From positions 1-64,000 of IMG/VR virus record IMGVR_UViG_3300031630_000002: a stretch of 64,000 bases of DNA; one strand, 5' to 3'. The stretch comes from a virus. The notes beneath the pieces were generated by a model. The model did not search any database. It was not told the DNA's origin and saw nothing but the letters and a program-made list of their open reading frames with translations. The translations under genes and the position numbers were made by a program. Shown here piece after piece: positions 42,429 through 50,122 of this stretch (position 1 is its first letter; each line of letters opens with the position of its first letter).

Positions 42429-43559
42429 ATGAGCATTTTTAATATAACAAAAAAAGCGGATTACACGAAATCATTAGCATTTCTTGATCCAGGTGGGAGA
42501 GTAAGTTTACAACGGTACGATGTTCTCAAATACAAGCAATTTGATAAATTAACCGAAAAGCAATTGGGATTCTTTTGGATCCCTGATGAAGTTGATGTTA
42601 CAAAAGATTCTAATGATTTCAAGCAATTAACTGCAAATGAACAGCATATATTCACATCTAATCTAAAGCGTCAAATCCTTTTAGATAGTGTACAAGGTCG
42701 TGCACCTAGTGAAGCATTCGGTTCTATCGTTAGTCTACCAGAATTAGAAACATGGATTCAAACATGGACGTTTAACGAGACGATACATAGTAAATCATAT
42801 ACGCATATTATTCGTAATATATATTCTGATCCGTCTATTATCTTTGATGAAATCTTAGACATTAAAGAAATCGTTGATTGTGCATCTGCCATTTCGGTAA
42901 ATTATGATGCTCTAATTGATCAAGCCGCTTGGTACAATTTACTAGGCGAAGGCGTACATAAGGTTAATGGCAGAGAAATCACTGTTGACCTGTACGAGTT
43001 AAAGAAGTCGTTATACAAGGCAGTAATGGGTGTAAACATACTAGAAGGTGTTCGCTTCTATGTATCGTTTGCATGTAGTTGGGCGTTTGCAGAACTTAAA
43101 AAGATGGAAGGTAATGCAAAAATTATCAAGTTTATTGCGCGTGATGAGAATCTACATTTAGCGTTCACACAATCATTATTAAAGATCTTACCAAAAGACG
43201 ACCCAGATTATATTAAGATCGCAAAAGAAACTGAAGAAGAATGTATTCAGATGTTTGTAGATGCAATTGAACAAGAGAAGCAATGGGCAGAATATCTATT
43301 TAAAGATGGTTCAATGATTGGGTTAAATGCTCAACTATTGGGTGAATATGTAGAATGGATTGGGTGTAAGCGAATGGTGGCAGTGGGATTATCTTGTCCA
43401 TATAAAGTACCGCAAGCAAACCCACTACCTTGGACACAAAAATGGATTGCTGGTGCAGAAGTACAAGTGGCACCACAAGAAGTACAACTATCGTCATATA
43501 TTATAGGCGGTGTAACATCGGACGTTACTAAAGATACCTTTACGGGTATGTCATTATAA
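42429..43559 (+). CDS. nrdB: Ribonucleotide reductase, small subunit
   Basis: A 376-residue NrdB. Iron-ligand motifs in the ferritin-like helices: FNETIHSKSYTHI (ExxH) and RDENLHLAFTQ (second ExxH). The ANEQHIFTSNLKRQILLDS start is typical. The C-terminal tail docks into NrdA. Houses the tyrosyl radical cofactor for class Ia reduction. It starts 18 bp after nrdA and is followed by the glutaredoxin gene, a complete nrdA-nrdB-grx unit. Confidence 0.96.
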   Translation: MSIFNITKKADYTKSLAFLDPGGRVSLQRYDVLKYKQFDKLTEKQLGFFWIPDEVDVTKDSNDFKQLTANEQHIFTSNLKRQILLDSVQGRAPSEAFGSIVSLPELETWIQTWTFNETIHSKSYTHIIRNIYSDPSIIFDEILDIKEIVDCASAISVNYDALIDQAAWYNLLGEGVHKVNGREITVDLYELKKSLYKAVMGVNILEGVRFYVSFACSWAFAELKKMEGNAKIIKFIARDENLHLAFTQSLLKILPKDDPDYIKIAKETEEECIQMFVDAIEQEKQWAEYLFKDGSMIGLNAQLLGEYVEWIGCKRMVAVGLSCPYKVPQANPLPWTQKWIAGAEVQVAPQEVQLSSYIIGGVTSDVTKDTFTGMSL

Positions 43560-43586
43560 TAAAATAACAATTATGGAGAAGAAAGT

Positions 43587-43820
43587 ATGGTAGAAGTTTA
43601 TTCAAAAGATAATTGTGCATTTTGCACTAAAGCGAAAGTATTGCTTGAAACTCAGCATATGGAGTTTGTAGAAAAGAAGATCGGTATTGATGTAACACGT
43701 GAGCAATTATTAGCAATTGCACCACTTGCACGCACTGTACCACAAATAGTAATTGATGGAACCGTCATTGGCGGATATGATCAATTAGCCCAATACCTTA
43801 AAGGAAGTGAAGAATGTTAA
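43587..43820 (+). CDS. nrdC: Glutaredoxin
   Basis: A 77-residue glutaredoxin. Redox pair C10-A-F-C13 (SKDNCAFCTKAK), cis-proline loop RTVPQIVIDG, and a GGYDQLAQYL glutathione-site region. It reduces the C-terminal disulfide of NrdA between turnovers. The order nrdA-nrdB-glutaredoxin supports this. AGGAGAAG-like SD, and it overlaps the next gene by 7 bp. Confidence 0.93.
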   Translation: MVEVYSKDNCAFCTKAKVLLETQHMEFVEKKIGIDVTREQLLAIAPLARTVPQIVIDGTVIGGYDQLAQYLKGSEEC

Positions 43821-44110
43821 TAGAAGTACCTTACAGAGATGGCGATGTCATCAGTATTAAACTAGCCAGCGGTGAAGAAATGGTAGCACGTCTTGATAAA
43901 GAGACTACTGATACATTGGTTTTATCTAAGCCTACGATGTTGATTGCAACAGATGGTGGAATGGGAATGGCTCCATTCATGTTTACCTCGTCGATTGACG
44001 CAAAATACACAATGAGACTTAACGGTGTTATTTGTATCGTTAAAACAGAAGAAGAAACTGCTAAGATGTATAGCGAGAAAACTTCTGGTATTGTGATGGC
44101 AGGCGCATAA
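43814..44110 (+). CDS. Small LSm-like barrel protein
   Basis: A 98-residue protein. YRDGDVISIKLASGEEMVAR and LSKPTMLIATDGGMGMAPFM suggest a small bent-sheet barrel like Sm/Hfq folds. Small proteins with a VSIKLASGEEMVARL core exist in marine T4-like phages, of unknown role. It overlaps glutaredoxin by 7 bp and is followed 1 bp later by the PAAR gene. RNA binding is only a fold-based idea. Confidence 0.6.
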   Translation: MLIEVPYRDGDVISIKLASGEEMVARLDKETTDTLVLSKPTMLIATDGGMGMAPFMFTSSIDAKYTMRLNGVICIVKTEEETAKMYSEKTSGIVMAGA

Positions 44111-44111
44111 T

Positions 44112-44414
44112 ATGGCTAAGGGCGTAGCGAGAGTAGGAGATCGTACATTCGGCACTTGTACTGCGCATTTAACCACTATAACGACCGGAGGTACAATTAC
44201 TTCTGGTTCGTCGACAATTGTTGTCAATGACAAGCCTTGTGCAAGATTGGGCGATACTGTTACAGCGGATTGTGGTCACACTAGTGTGATTACGTCTGCT
44301 AGCGGTGATGTCATTGGTGATAACCCAGCAGTAGCAAGAATCGGTGATTCAGTAGGTAACGGACCGTATACTGCAACAATCATATCAGCGTCGACTGATG
44401 TGTTCGCAAATTAA
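44112..44414 (+). CDS. 5.4: PAAR-type spike tip protein (gp5.4-like)
   Basis: A 100-residue PAAR protein. Triangular-cone repeats: GVARVGDRTFGTC.AH, PCARLGDTVTADCGH and PAVARIGDSVGNGP, with Cys/His residues suited to bind iron or zinc at the tip. T4 gp5.4 of this type sharpens the central spike of the baseplate. Oddly it sits behind the nrd genes, not with baseplate genes. It is the end of the run, the next gene has an early promoter. Confidence 0.85.
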   Translation: MAKGVARVGDRTFGTCTAHLTTITTGGTITSGSSTIVVNDKPCARLGDTVTADCGHTSVITSASGDVIGDNPAVARIGDSVGNGPYTATIISASTDVFAN

Positions 44415-44437
44415 ATAAAAAACATTCATAAAAAGCC

Positions 44438-44466
44438 TTGACAAGTAAGGCTCTTCACGCTATAAT
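44438..44466 (+). promoter_or_regulatory. Early promoter, cassette copy 3
   Basis: TTGACA (44438-44443), 17 bp, TATAAT (44461-44466), leader AGTTAAGTAAGTTAATCAAAGCGAG identical in large part to copy 1. It drives at least 44500-45858. Confidence 0.88.
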
Positions 44467-44499
44467 AGTTAAGTAAGTTAATCAAAGCGAGCAACTATT

Positions 44500-44700
44500 A
44501 TGAACAACAAAACTGAAACATTTATCTCATACCTTCTTGATTTTTACGGTAAAGGCGGAATCTACGATTTCGGTGCTACACGTGACGATATTCTGTTGGC
44601 GCTAGGAATGCGTCTATCTAAGTTTCCTGATATGGATTTTGATGGCGATTCAATGGATCGTGAATACGTTCGTGATATCATGCTAGCAAATCGCCCATAG
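44500..44700 (+). CDS. Small early protein, conserved in phages
   Basis: A 66-residue protein (MNNKTETFISYLLDFYGKGG, ALGMRLSKFPDMDFDGDSMD). A small protein of this pattern is found across several phage groups, always hypothetical. First gene after cassette copy 3, whose GCGAG lies before the ATG. No enzymatic motif. Confidence 0.8.
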   Translation: MNNKTETFISYLLDFYGKGGIYDFGATRDDILLALGMRLSKFPDMDFDGDSMDREYVRDIMLANRP

Positions 44701-44710
44701 GAGAAATCAA

Positions 44711-44854
44711 TTGAAGACATCAAGATTAGACTGGATTATTGTTAAAAGTGGCAGTTCATGGACTGCTACCTATAAACCAGATGGAACTGTATTAACTGCA
44801 AAAACCAAATCGGCACTAATGCCAGAAATTATTAAATTTGAACAACAACTATAG
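44711..44854 (+). CDS. Very small protein with TTG start
   Basis: A 47-codon frame from TTG 44711 (KTSRLDWIIVKSGSSWTATY) to TAG 44854. AGGAGA (44699-44704) is well spaced from the TTG. It fills the gap between its neighbours with the usual short spacing, so it is probably real although small. The sequence looks like three short strands and a helix. No family recognised. Confidence 0.6.
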   Translation: MKTSRLDWIIVKSGSSWTATYKPDGTVLTAKTKSALMPEIIKFEQQL

Positions 44855-44866
44855 GAAGTAACATAT

Positions 44867-45154
44867 ATGCGAGCTGAATTATACGAAGATGGAATTAAGC
44901 GAATCAATACGAAAATTGTAGTACCAATGGATATCACCGATGTAGCAGATTATATTCTAAGTGCGGTACAATCGGGAACTGTGCGACCGTATATGGTGAC
45001 TAGTCTCAACAAGCGACAATTATTACAAGTAGCGAAATTTGCAGTCGAGAGTGATGGAATCCATCGACCTAAAGAGAGTCTTATTGACATTGATGCACTA
45101 GTAGAAGCAAGAGTACGAACCTATGTTGGGGATATGTTCCCAGAGTTGATGTAG
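44867..45154 (+). CDS. Small early protein
   Basis: A 95-residue protein (MRAELYEDGIKRINTKIVVP; TSLNKRQLLQVAKFAVESDG). Mixed helix and strand, nothing catalytic. An AGGAAG SD lies before the ATG. Part of the small-gene series after cassette copy 3. Confidence 0.72.
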   Translation: MRAELYEDGIKRINTKIVVPMDITDVADYILSAVQSGTVRPYMVTSLNKRQLLQVAKFAVESDGIHRPKESLIDIDALVEARVRTYVGDMFPELM

Positions 45155-45169
45155 GTAGGGGATTAATAT

Positions 45170-45337
45170 ATGGAAGACTATGATTATGCTAAATATGATG
45201 AAATAATTGAAGAATATAAATCACTTACAGACCGCCGTTATGTCAGCAAATTAAACAAAAAAGGCAAATTGAAGATAAAGTCAGGCGTACTTGGCGTTGA
45301 TGTATTACAGCATATTAATAAACTGGGAGAACAATAA
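45170..45337 (+). CDS. Very small protein
   Basis: A 55-residue frame (MEDYDYAKYDEIIEEYKSLT, then KLNKKGKLKIKSGVLGVDVL). Acidic first half and basic second half. Its TAA overlaps the ATG of the exported protein gene (TAATG), which argues that it is translated and coupled. No known relative. Confidence 0.65.
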   Translation: MEDYDYAKYDEIIEEYKSLTDRRYVSKLNKKGKLKIKSGVLGVDVLQHINKLGEQ

Positions 45338-45858
45338 TGAAAAATTATAAAAGAGCAATCGTATTAGGTGGTGTATTACTATTATCCACCGTGGTGACTA
45401 CAGTAGCGTCGGCAGAGACATATATGCAGACCGCAGTGGTAAAATCTATACAGACAGTATACAGTAATGTCATTGTACAAAAACCCGTAGAAGTATGTAC
45501 AAATGTTAATGTGCCTATCTATGGGGAGACGAATGATGCAAGTACAGCCGATGTCCTCGCAGGCGCGATTTTTGGAGGTCTGATAGGTAACAGCGTTGGT
45601 GGTGGTAAAGGCAAAGATGCAGCGACATTGCTTGGTGCAATTGCTGGTGCAGATATTGCGAAGAAGAAGTCGTCTAATAAGATTATTGGTTATCAGAATC
45701 AACGTCAATGTAACACTAGTTACACTACAGAAACTATCAAGCAATATGATGGTAGTGTAGTTGTTGCTGAATATAACAAAATGAAGTTATCATTCAAAAC
45801 GAATAAACTATTCAAGGTTGGTGATTATATTTCTGTTAGAGTTTCCATTGAATTCTAA
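45337..45858 (+). CDS. Exported glycine-zipper protein
   Basis: A 173-residue protein with a clear signal peptide (MKNYKRAIVLGGVLLLSTVV..ASA, cut near residue 26). The mature part has PVEVC, then a glycine-zipper segment (DVLAGAIFGGLIGNSVGGGK, AATLLGAIAGADI) like that of bacterial 17 kDa surface antigens, and a C-terminal beta domain (YNKMKLSFKTNKLFKVGDYI). In bacteria such proteins insert in or attach to the outer membrane. In a phage it could alter the infected cell surface, for example superinfection exclusion; this is inference. Its TAA overlaps an ATG of the truncated gene copy that follows. Confidence 0.8.
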   Translation: MKNYKRAIVLGGVLLLSTVVTTVASAETYMQTAVVKSIQTVYSNVIVQKPVEVCTNVNVPIYGETNDASTADVLAGAIFGGLIGNSVGGGKGKDAATLLGAIAGADIAKKKSSNKIIGYQNQRQCNTSYTTETIKQYDGSVVVAEYNKMKLSFKTNKLFKVGDYISVRVSIEF

Positions 45859-45914
45859 TGAGTAATCCAATTATTGTAATCAATGTGAATATGACATTGA
45901 AAAGTGATAACTAA
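45858..45914 (+). pseudogene. Truncated copy of the start of the gene at 47443
   Basis: ATG at 45858 opens a 18-codon frame (MSNPIIVINVNMTLKSDN). Its first part duplicates the start of the gene at 47443 (MNPIIVINVNMASK), and about 37 of 42 bases match. The copy stops abruptly. It flanks the ANL gene on its left just as the intact gene does on its right, so it looks like a relic of insertion. Confidence 0.7.
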
Positions 45915-45959
45915 ATAAAGATATTACAACACAATCAACCAATTTACAAGGAACAAGAC

Positions 45960-47399
45960 ATGAAAGAATATTATGCGGATTTATATGCGAATAATCCAAC
46001 TCACACTTTACGAAATGACGATGCTATTGCATTATCTGCTAACGGCAATGAAATCACATATGCTGAATTTAATAAGAGGATGAAAGAAGTTGCGTCTAAT
46101 CTAGCAGATGCTGGTATCACCGATAAACATCGCGTCTTGGTAATCGCAGAGGAATCAGATATGATATCCTCTGTGGTACTAGCATGGGCTGCGATGTATC
46201 TGGATGCTAGTCCGGCTAATACAACAAGTTTACAGAGTAATAGGGAAATTGATATAAAGCGACGATCAGCTAATTGTAGTGCTGTGTTATGGGTCGATGG
46301 TACTATCGATATATGCGCAGATCTGAAAAATATTACTAAATCACATACAGGAGAGAAATCTGTATATTTTAGTAGTGGTACCACTAGAACAGACGGCGAT
46401 CTGTATTCAATGGTACCCGGCAGATATACATACCAGACTGACTACGAACGAGGTGCCGCAATAATAGATGAAATTATTTTAGCAAATAATATGCTTGGCG
46501 ACGAGTATACACAACTTGTAACAGTATGTAGTTCATCATGGGACGTAGCATGGACGCCTCAGATAGTAACCAAATGCTTATTAACTGGAGGATCCTTTCA
46601 TTGGGTACAGACTGATAAAGAAGTTCCTGCCGCACATGCGAAATACAAGGCAAATATGATGTCTGTCTATCCGAGTCAAGCTCATCGACTATGCGAATTT
46701 GAATATGATTCTCCAATAGATTACATTGATATCTCTGGTGGTGTAGTATCGAGCGATTTAGTTGAAAGTATACAACGAACAATGAAACCCCATACAATAT
46801 GCGACTGGTTCGGGACTGTAGGTACAGGCGTTATGCTTTGTAATGTAATCAAAGAGGGTGCTACTCGTGGTGATTGGTTTACTCCATTCACGGACACAAA
46901 CTTGAAAATGAGATTAACAGACAGCGGTGTAATTTGGTCGTGTCGAGGAACTGAATGGCATTCTGATAATGATGTATTTGAAGAAAAAGATGGAAAATAT
47001 AGATATACCGGACGCACGAGTGAAGAATTTATATCGTTTGGAGGAGGGAAGATCTATCCTTGGGAAGTTGAAACTTACATACGAGAGTTATCTATAGCAG
47101 AAGCGACCACTACTGATCAGGTATACGTATTTCCCATGAACGGATTGAACGACTACGACAGACATGGATTGGTATATAGCGGCGATCTAAGCATCGATAT
47201 GGTAGGAGATATGGTCACACAACTAACCAAATACAAGCGTCCAGAGCAAATATTCCAAGTGTCGCATGAATTTTGGGGACTGTATCTTAAAGTCGGAAGA
47301 AATAGTATGGCAAGTCGTTTAAAAGCACACCCTGATCATATATTGCATACAATTCATACGCACATGCTCGTCAACAAGATAATTAATAATGGCGACTGA
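45960..47399 (+). CDS. ANL-superfamily adenylating enzyme
   Basis: A 479-residue acyl-CoA-synthetase-like protein. N-terminal EITYAEFNKRMKEVASNLAD and WAAMYLDASPANTTS; P-loop-like SSGTT (138-142) in VYFSSGTTRTDGD; DWFGTVGTG (282-290) at the A5 position; YTGRTSEEFISFGG then KIYPWEVE (349-371) as the A8 hinge; C-terminal GLYLKVGRNSM for the A10 lysine region. Such enzymes activate a carboxylate with ATP. The substrate-pocket sequences are divergent, and the usual PK after the P-loop is missing. The partner may be the next gene. No carrier protein is visible. A hairpin straddles the stop. Confidence 0.8.
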   Translation: MKEYYADLYANNPTHTLRNDDAIALSANGNEITYAEFNKRMKEVASNLADAGITDKHRVLVIAEESDMISSVVLAWAAMYLDASPANTTSLQSNREIDIKRRSANCSAVLWVDGTIDICADLKNITKSHTGEKSVYFSSGTTRTDGDLYSMVPGRYTYQTDYERGAAIIDEIILANNMLGDEYTQLVTVCSSSWDVAWTPQIVTKCLLTGGSFHWVQTDKEVPAAHAKYKANMMSVYPSQAHRLCEFEYDSPIDYIDISGGVVSSDLVESIQRTMKPHTICDWFGTVGTGVMLCNVIKEGATRGDWFTPFTDTNLKMRLTDSGVIWSCRGTEWHSDNDVFEEKDGKYRYTGRTSEEFISFGGGKIYPWEVETYIRELSIAEATTTDQVYVFPMNGLNDYDRHGLVYSGDLSIDMVGDMVTQLTKYKRPEQIFQVSHEFWGLYLKVGRNSMASRLKAHPDHILHTIHTHMLVNKIINNGD

Positions 47400-47415
47400 T
47401 ATTTAATATCAGTCG
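47393..47415 (+). other. Perfect hairpin straddling the ANL stop codon
   Basis: CGACTGATAT (47393-47402) pairs with ATATCAGTCG (47406-47415) round TTA. The TGA stop is inside the left arm. No U-run follows, so mRNA stability or partial termination is more likely than a standard terminator. Confidence 0.65.
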
Positions 47416-47442
47416 TAATATTACACACAAACAGAGAACCAC

Positions 47443-48075
47443 ATGAACCCAATTATCGTAATCAATGTGAATATGGCATCGAAAGGTCATCAAATTGGCA
47501 GACTAATTGCAAGTTGTTCTAATGTCGTATGGTACAACCACAAGGACAACGGAAGTAATCCATGGGACCCATGCAATGGAATATTAAATTCAGAACTTAG
47601 TGGATTTCATTTTGATAGAAGATTTGCAGACTCAACAACTATTCCTCCTGTATTGGATTATGCAACGCGTAGTGGATTACCAGAAAGACCAGAATTATCA
47701 TTTGATAGATGTAATGATGGACAGTTTATGATATACGTGACACATAGTGACTTAGATAAATCAAGAAATTATTTTAAAGGACAGCACCTAGTTGTATTAG
47801 ACACGGATTTTGAAAGATTCATGAGTACATCATGGAATTTTAGAGTTGGTAAAACAAAAAAACTCATTAGCGAGTTGTACACTATCGATGAGGCGGAAAA
47901 TATGCTAGCAAACACATTAAAAAATTATGAAACGAATGTAAATTCGAATGATTTCGTAATAGATACGATTGACGACTTACTTGATATAGATAATTTTAAA
48001 TTGTTATGTGAAAAATTTAGTCTTGAATTCAACGAAGATAGATATAATAAAGTAAGAATATTTTTAAGAAAATAA
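47443..48075 (+). CDS. Protein of unknown function paired with the ANL gene
   Basis: A 210-residue protein. MNPIIVINVNMASKGHQIGR and SCSNVVWYNHKDNGSNPWDP resemble the start of nucleotide-dependent transferases (a strand, then SKGHQIGR and a WY..D.G.NPW motif); a sulfotransferase-like fold is possible but unproven. The C-terminus is helical and charged (DDLLDIDNFKLLCEKFSLEF). Its first 40 bases recur as a fragment left of the ANL gene, so the ANL gene was probably inserted in front of it. Confidence 0.7.
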   Translation: MNPIIVINVNMASKGHQIGRLIASCSNVVWYNHKDNGSNPWDPCNGILNSELSGFHFDRRFADSTTIPPVLDYATRSGLPERPELSFDRCNDGQFMIYVTHSDLDKSRNYFKGQHLVVLDTDFERFMSTSWNFRVGKTKKLISELYTIDEAENMLANTLKNYETNVNSNDFVIDTIDDLLDIDNFKLLCEKFSLEFNEDRYNKVRIFLRK

Positions 48076-48096
48076 AACATTAATTCAAATAAACGT

Positions 48097-48125
48097 TTGA
48101 CAAGCAATACTTATTGTTGTATAAT
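48097..48125 (+). promoter_or_regulatory. Early promoter, cassette copy 4
   Basis: TTGACA (48097-48102), 17 bp, TATAAT (48120-48125), then ATTTAAGTAAATTAATAAAG and GCGAGAAAGATT before the ATG at 48162. Confidence 0.87.
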
Positions 48126-48161
48126 ATTTAAGTAAATTAATAAAGTCAAGCGAGAAAGATT

Positions 48162-48374
48162 ATGAATGCTGTACAAATTGCAAAGATGGTCATTGATAAT
48201 GGTTATTTGAATGATGGAGAAAATCGATATGAAGACAATTCTATTAACTGGAATTTCGTGTCTGCTGATTTGCACATCGATTCTCCGTTAGAATTTTCAC
48301 ATGACGCAGAAGAAGAAGCGTTCGATTTATTACAAGACTGTATAAATCAGTTTCGCATGAAGGCGCTACACTAA
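48162..48374 (+). CDS. Small early protein
   Basis: A 70-residue acidic protein (MNAVQIAKMVIDNGYLNDGE, DSPLEFSHDAEEEAFDLLQD). First gene after cassette copy 4; its TAA overlaps the next ATG. No family recognised. Confidence 0.75.
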   Translation: MNAVQIAKMVIDNGYLNDGENRYEDNSINWNFVSADLHIDSPLEFSHDAEEEAFDLLQDCINQFRMKALH

Positions 48375-48922
48375 TGAATTTATTCATACTTGATAACGAC
48401 CCTACCAAGGCAGCCCAACTACAATGTGATAAGCATGTAGTCAAAATGATTTTAGAGTCAGCACAGATGTTGTCTACAGTTCATCGTATGTTAGATGGTA
48501 AGTTGTACACAGCCCCATCTAATTCTGGCAAGCGCATGGTAAAGAAATGGTCACATCCCATCCATGACGATGTATTGTATAAAGCGGTACATATGTATCA
48601 TCCGTGTACTGAGTGGACACTTGAATCGGACAGCAACTATCAATGGCATTATGCTCATTTCATTGCATTATGTGACGAATACACGCATCGCTATGGAAAA
48701 GTACATGCATCAGATACTAAACTACGTACAGTACTTAAATCAATTCCTACCAATATCGTAAGCAAATCAAAGACTGAATTCAGGCTTGCGATGCAATCTA
48801 ATCCAGAATGTATACATCCTGGAGATGCGGTTAGATCGTATCGCGAGTACTATATGACTAAGCAATCTAGATTTAAAATGACATGGACAGGTCGTTCAAT
48901 GCCTACATGGTTTATATCTTAA
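48374..48922 (+). CDS. Conserved phage protein, possible DNA glycosylase-like
   Basis: A 182-residue protein (MNLFILDNDPTKAAQLQCDK, HVVKMILESAQMLSTVHRML, MYHPCTEWTLESDSNYQWHY, CDEYTHRYGKVHA). I recognise the D.DP..AA..CDKHVVKMI.E pattern from a phage and bacterial family that is sometimes annotated pyrimidine-dimer glycosylase; T4 DenV itself looks different, so the annotation may be wrong. His and Glu/Asp residues are conserved enough for a metal or catalytic site. Confidence 0.6.
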   Translation: MNLFILDNDPTKAAQLQCDKHVVKMILESAQMLSTVHRMLDGKLYTAPSNSGKRMVKKWSHPIHDDVLYKAVHMYHPCTEWTLESDSNYQWHYAHFIALCDEYTHRYGKVHASDTKLRTVLKSIPTNIVSKSKTEFRLAMQSNPECIHPGDAVRSYREYYMTKQSRFKMTWTGRSMPTWFIS

Positions 48923-48940
48923 TTAATATGGAACACACTA

Positions 48941-49333
48941 ATGATAATTTCTGATACGTTGATGGATGCAGTACAATCATTTTATGCATCTTGCAAGACT
49001 GAACTTGGTGACGAGTTTGGTGGCGATCAAGCATTGTCGATGTTTGACGCATTAGATCCATCTATACGAGGATCTATGTTAATGACTATGTTCTCTGGAG
49101 ACAGTACAAAACATGCGACATTAAAATATGATAATACGCGAGGTGACGAAGATACTTATATTTCTTCAATCAAGGCACTTCGCATGGTATTTGGCTGGGA
49201 ATTGAGAACCGCCAAATCCGCAGTTGATACAGCAAGAGATTATGGTCAATATGATTTGGGTATAACAGATCGTGCCCAGCGAACGAAATTATCTACCGCG
49301 TTATCGTCATCAGCATGGCATATTAGGGATTGA
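48941..49333 (+). CDS. Hypothetical protein with L7/L12-CTD-like segment
   Basis: A 130-residue protein. The N-terminal half is helical (MDAVQSFYASCKTELGDEFG). The segment YISSIKALRMVFGWELRTAK followed by SAVDTARDYG mirrors the alpha-beta pattern of the ribosomal L7/L12 C-terminal domain (IK.VR..TGLGLKEAK..VE). Whether it interacts with the ribosome is unknown. Its TGA stop lies inside the -35 box of the queC promoter. Confidence 0.6.
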   Translation: MIISDTLMDAVQSFYASCKTELGDEFGGDQALSMFDALDPSIRGSMLMTMFSGDSTKHATLKYDNTRGDEDTYISSIKALRMVFGWELRTAKSAVDTARDYGQYDLGITDRAQRTKLSTALSSSAWHIRD

Positions 49334-49358
49334 CAAACACGCATAATCATAGTATAAT
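49330..49358 (+). promoter_or_regulatory. Early promoter for queC-gat
   Basis: TTGACA (49330-49335; includes the upstream TGA stop), 17 bp, TATAAT (49353-49358). A leader of about 17 bases with AAGAGG precedes the ATG at 49382. Confidence 0.85.
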
Positions 49359-49381
49359 GATTTAACAATTAAGAGGCATTT

Positions 49382-50122
49382 ATGAAATTAAACGAAGTAC
49401 TGAATACATTACCTGATACGGACAAAGTCGTTATTACACACAGTGGTGGACTTGATAGTTCAACTGCTGTTATTATTGCTGCACACAAATACGGCGCTGA
49501 AAATGTATTCTCAGTTGGTTATGATTACGGACAAAAGCAGCGAGTAGAATTAGATCGCGCAGCACAGTTATGTGAGAAACTTGGTGTTCATCGTCAATTG
49601 TTTGATCTTTCTATTCTAGGTGAAATTGCAAAACCTATGAGTGCAAACATTGCGGGCACTGATGTAGTAATGCCGACTATTCAAGATGTATTAGGTGAAC
49701 CACAGCCTTCGACATATGTGCCATATCGTAATATGATCTTATTTTCATTGACTGCTGCATATGCAGAAGCGATGGGTGCAGAATATGTATTTGCTGGTAT
49801 TCAAGCAACTGATGCATATGGTTATTGGGATACTACGCCTAGTTTTGCAGACGCATTGAATAATGTAATGAGTATGAATCGTAATTGTCCTGTACAATTG
49901 GTAGCACCATTTAATACATTGACCAAAGATGAAGAGATTGCATTATTAGAGGAACTTGACTTAGTACATTTATACGAGTATACATTGACATGTTACGATC
50001 CTGATATTGATGGTAAGTCATGTGGTGTATGTCCTAGTTGTGCAGAACGTATCAAAGCATTCATGGATAGGTCTATTGCAGATCCTATTGAATACCAAAT
50101 ACAGATTCCTTGGAATGTGTAG
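49382..50122 (+). CDS. queC: 7-cyano-7-deazaguanine synthase QueC
   Basis: A 246-residue QueC. PP-loop HSGGLDSST near residue 20, DYGQKQRVELDRAAQLCEKL, the signature TYVPYRNMILFSLTAAYAEA and GIQATDAYGYWDTTPSFADA, then a zinc-type Cys set (LTCYD, CGVCPSC). QueC uses ATP and ammonia to turn CDG into the nitrile preQ0, precursor of queuosine and of 7-deazaguanine DNA bases. It overlaps a class II amidotransferase gene by 8 bp. queD, queE, folE and a DpdA-type transglycosylase are not in the window. Confidence 0.93.
   Translation: MKLNEVLNTLPDTDKVVITHSGGLDSSTAVIIAAHKYGAENVFSVGYDYGQKQRVELDRAAQLCEKLGVHRQLFDLSILGEIAKPMSANIAGTDVVMPTIQDVLGEPQPSTYVPYRNMILFSLTAAYAEAMGAEYVFAGIQATDAYGYWDTTPSFADALNNVMSMNRNCPVQLVAPFNTLTKDEEIALLEELDLVHLYEYTLTCYDPDIDGKSCGVCPSCAERIKAFMDRSIADPIEYQIQIPWNV

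Noticed and set aside
48374-48922. Confident DenV-type pyrimidine-dimer glycosylase
   Set aside because: The sequence does not resemble T4 DenV directly; only a loosely annotated family pattern is seen.
50007-50114. Upstream in-frame ATG for the amidotransferase
   Set aside because: It would add residues before MCSIFG and bury the catalytic Cys; class II amidotransferases need Cys at position 2.
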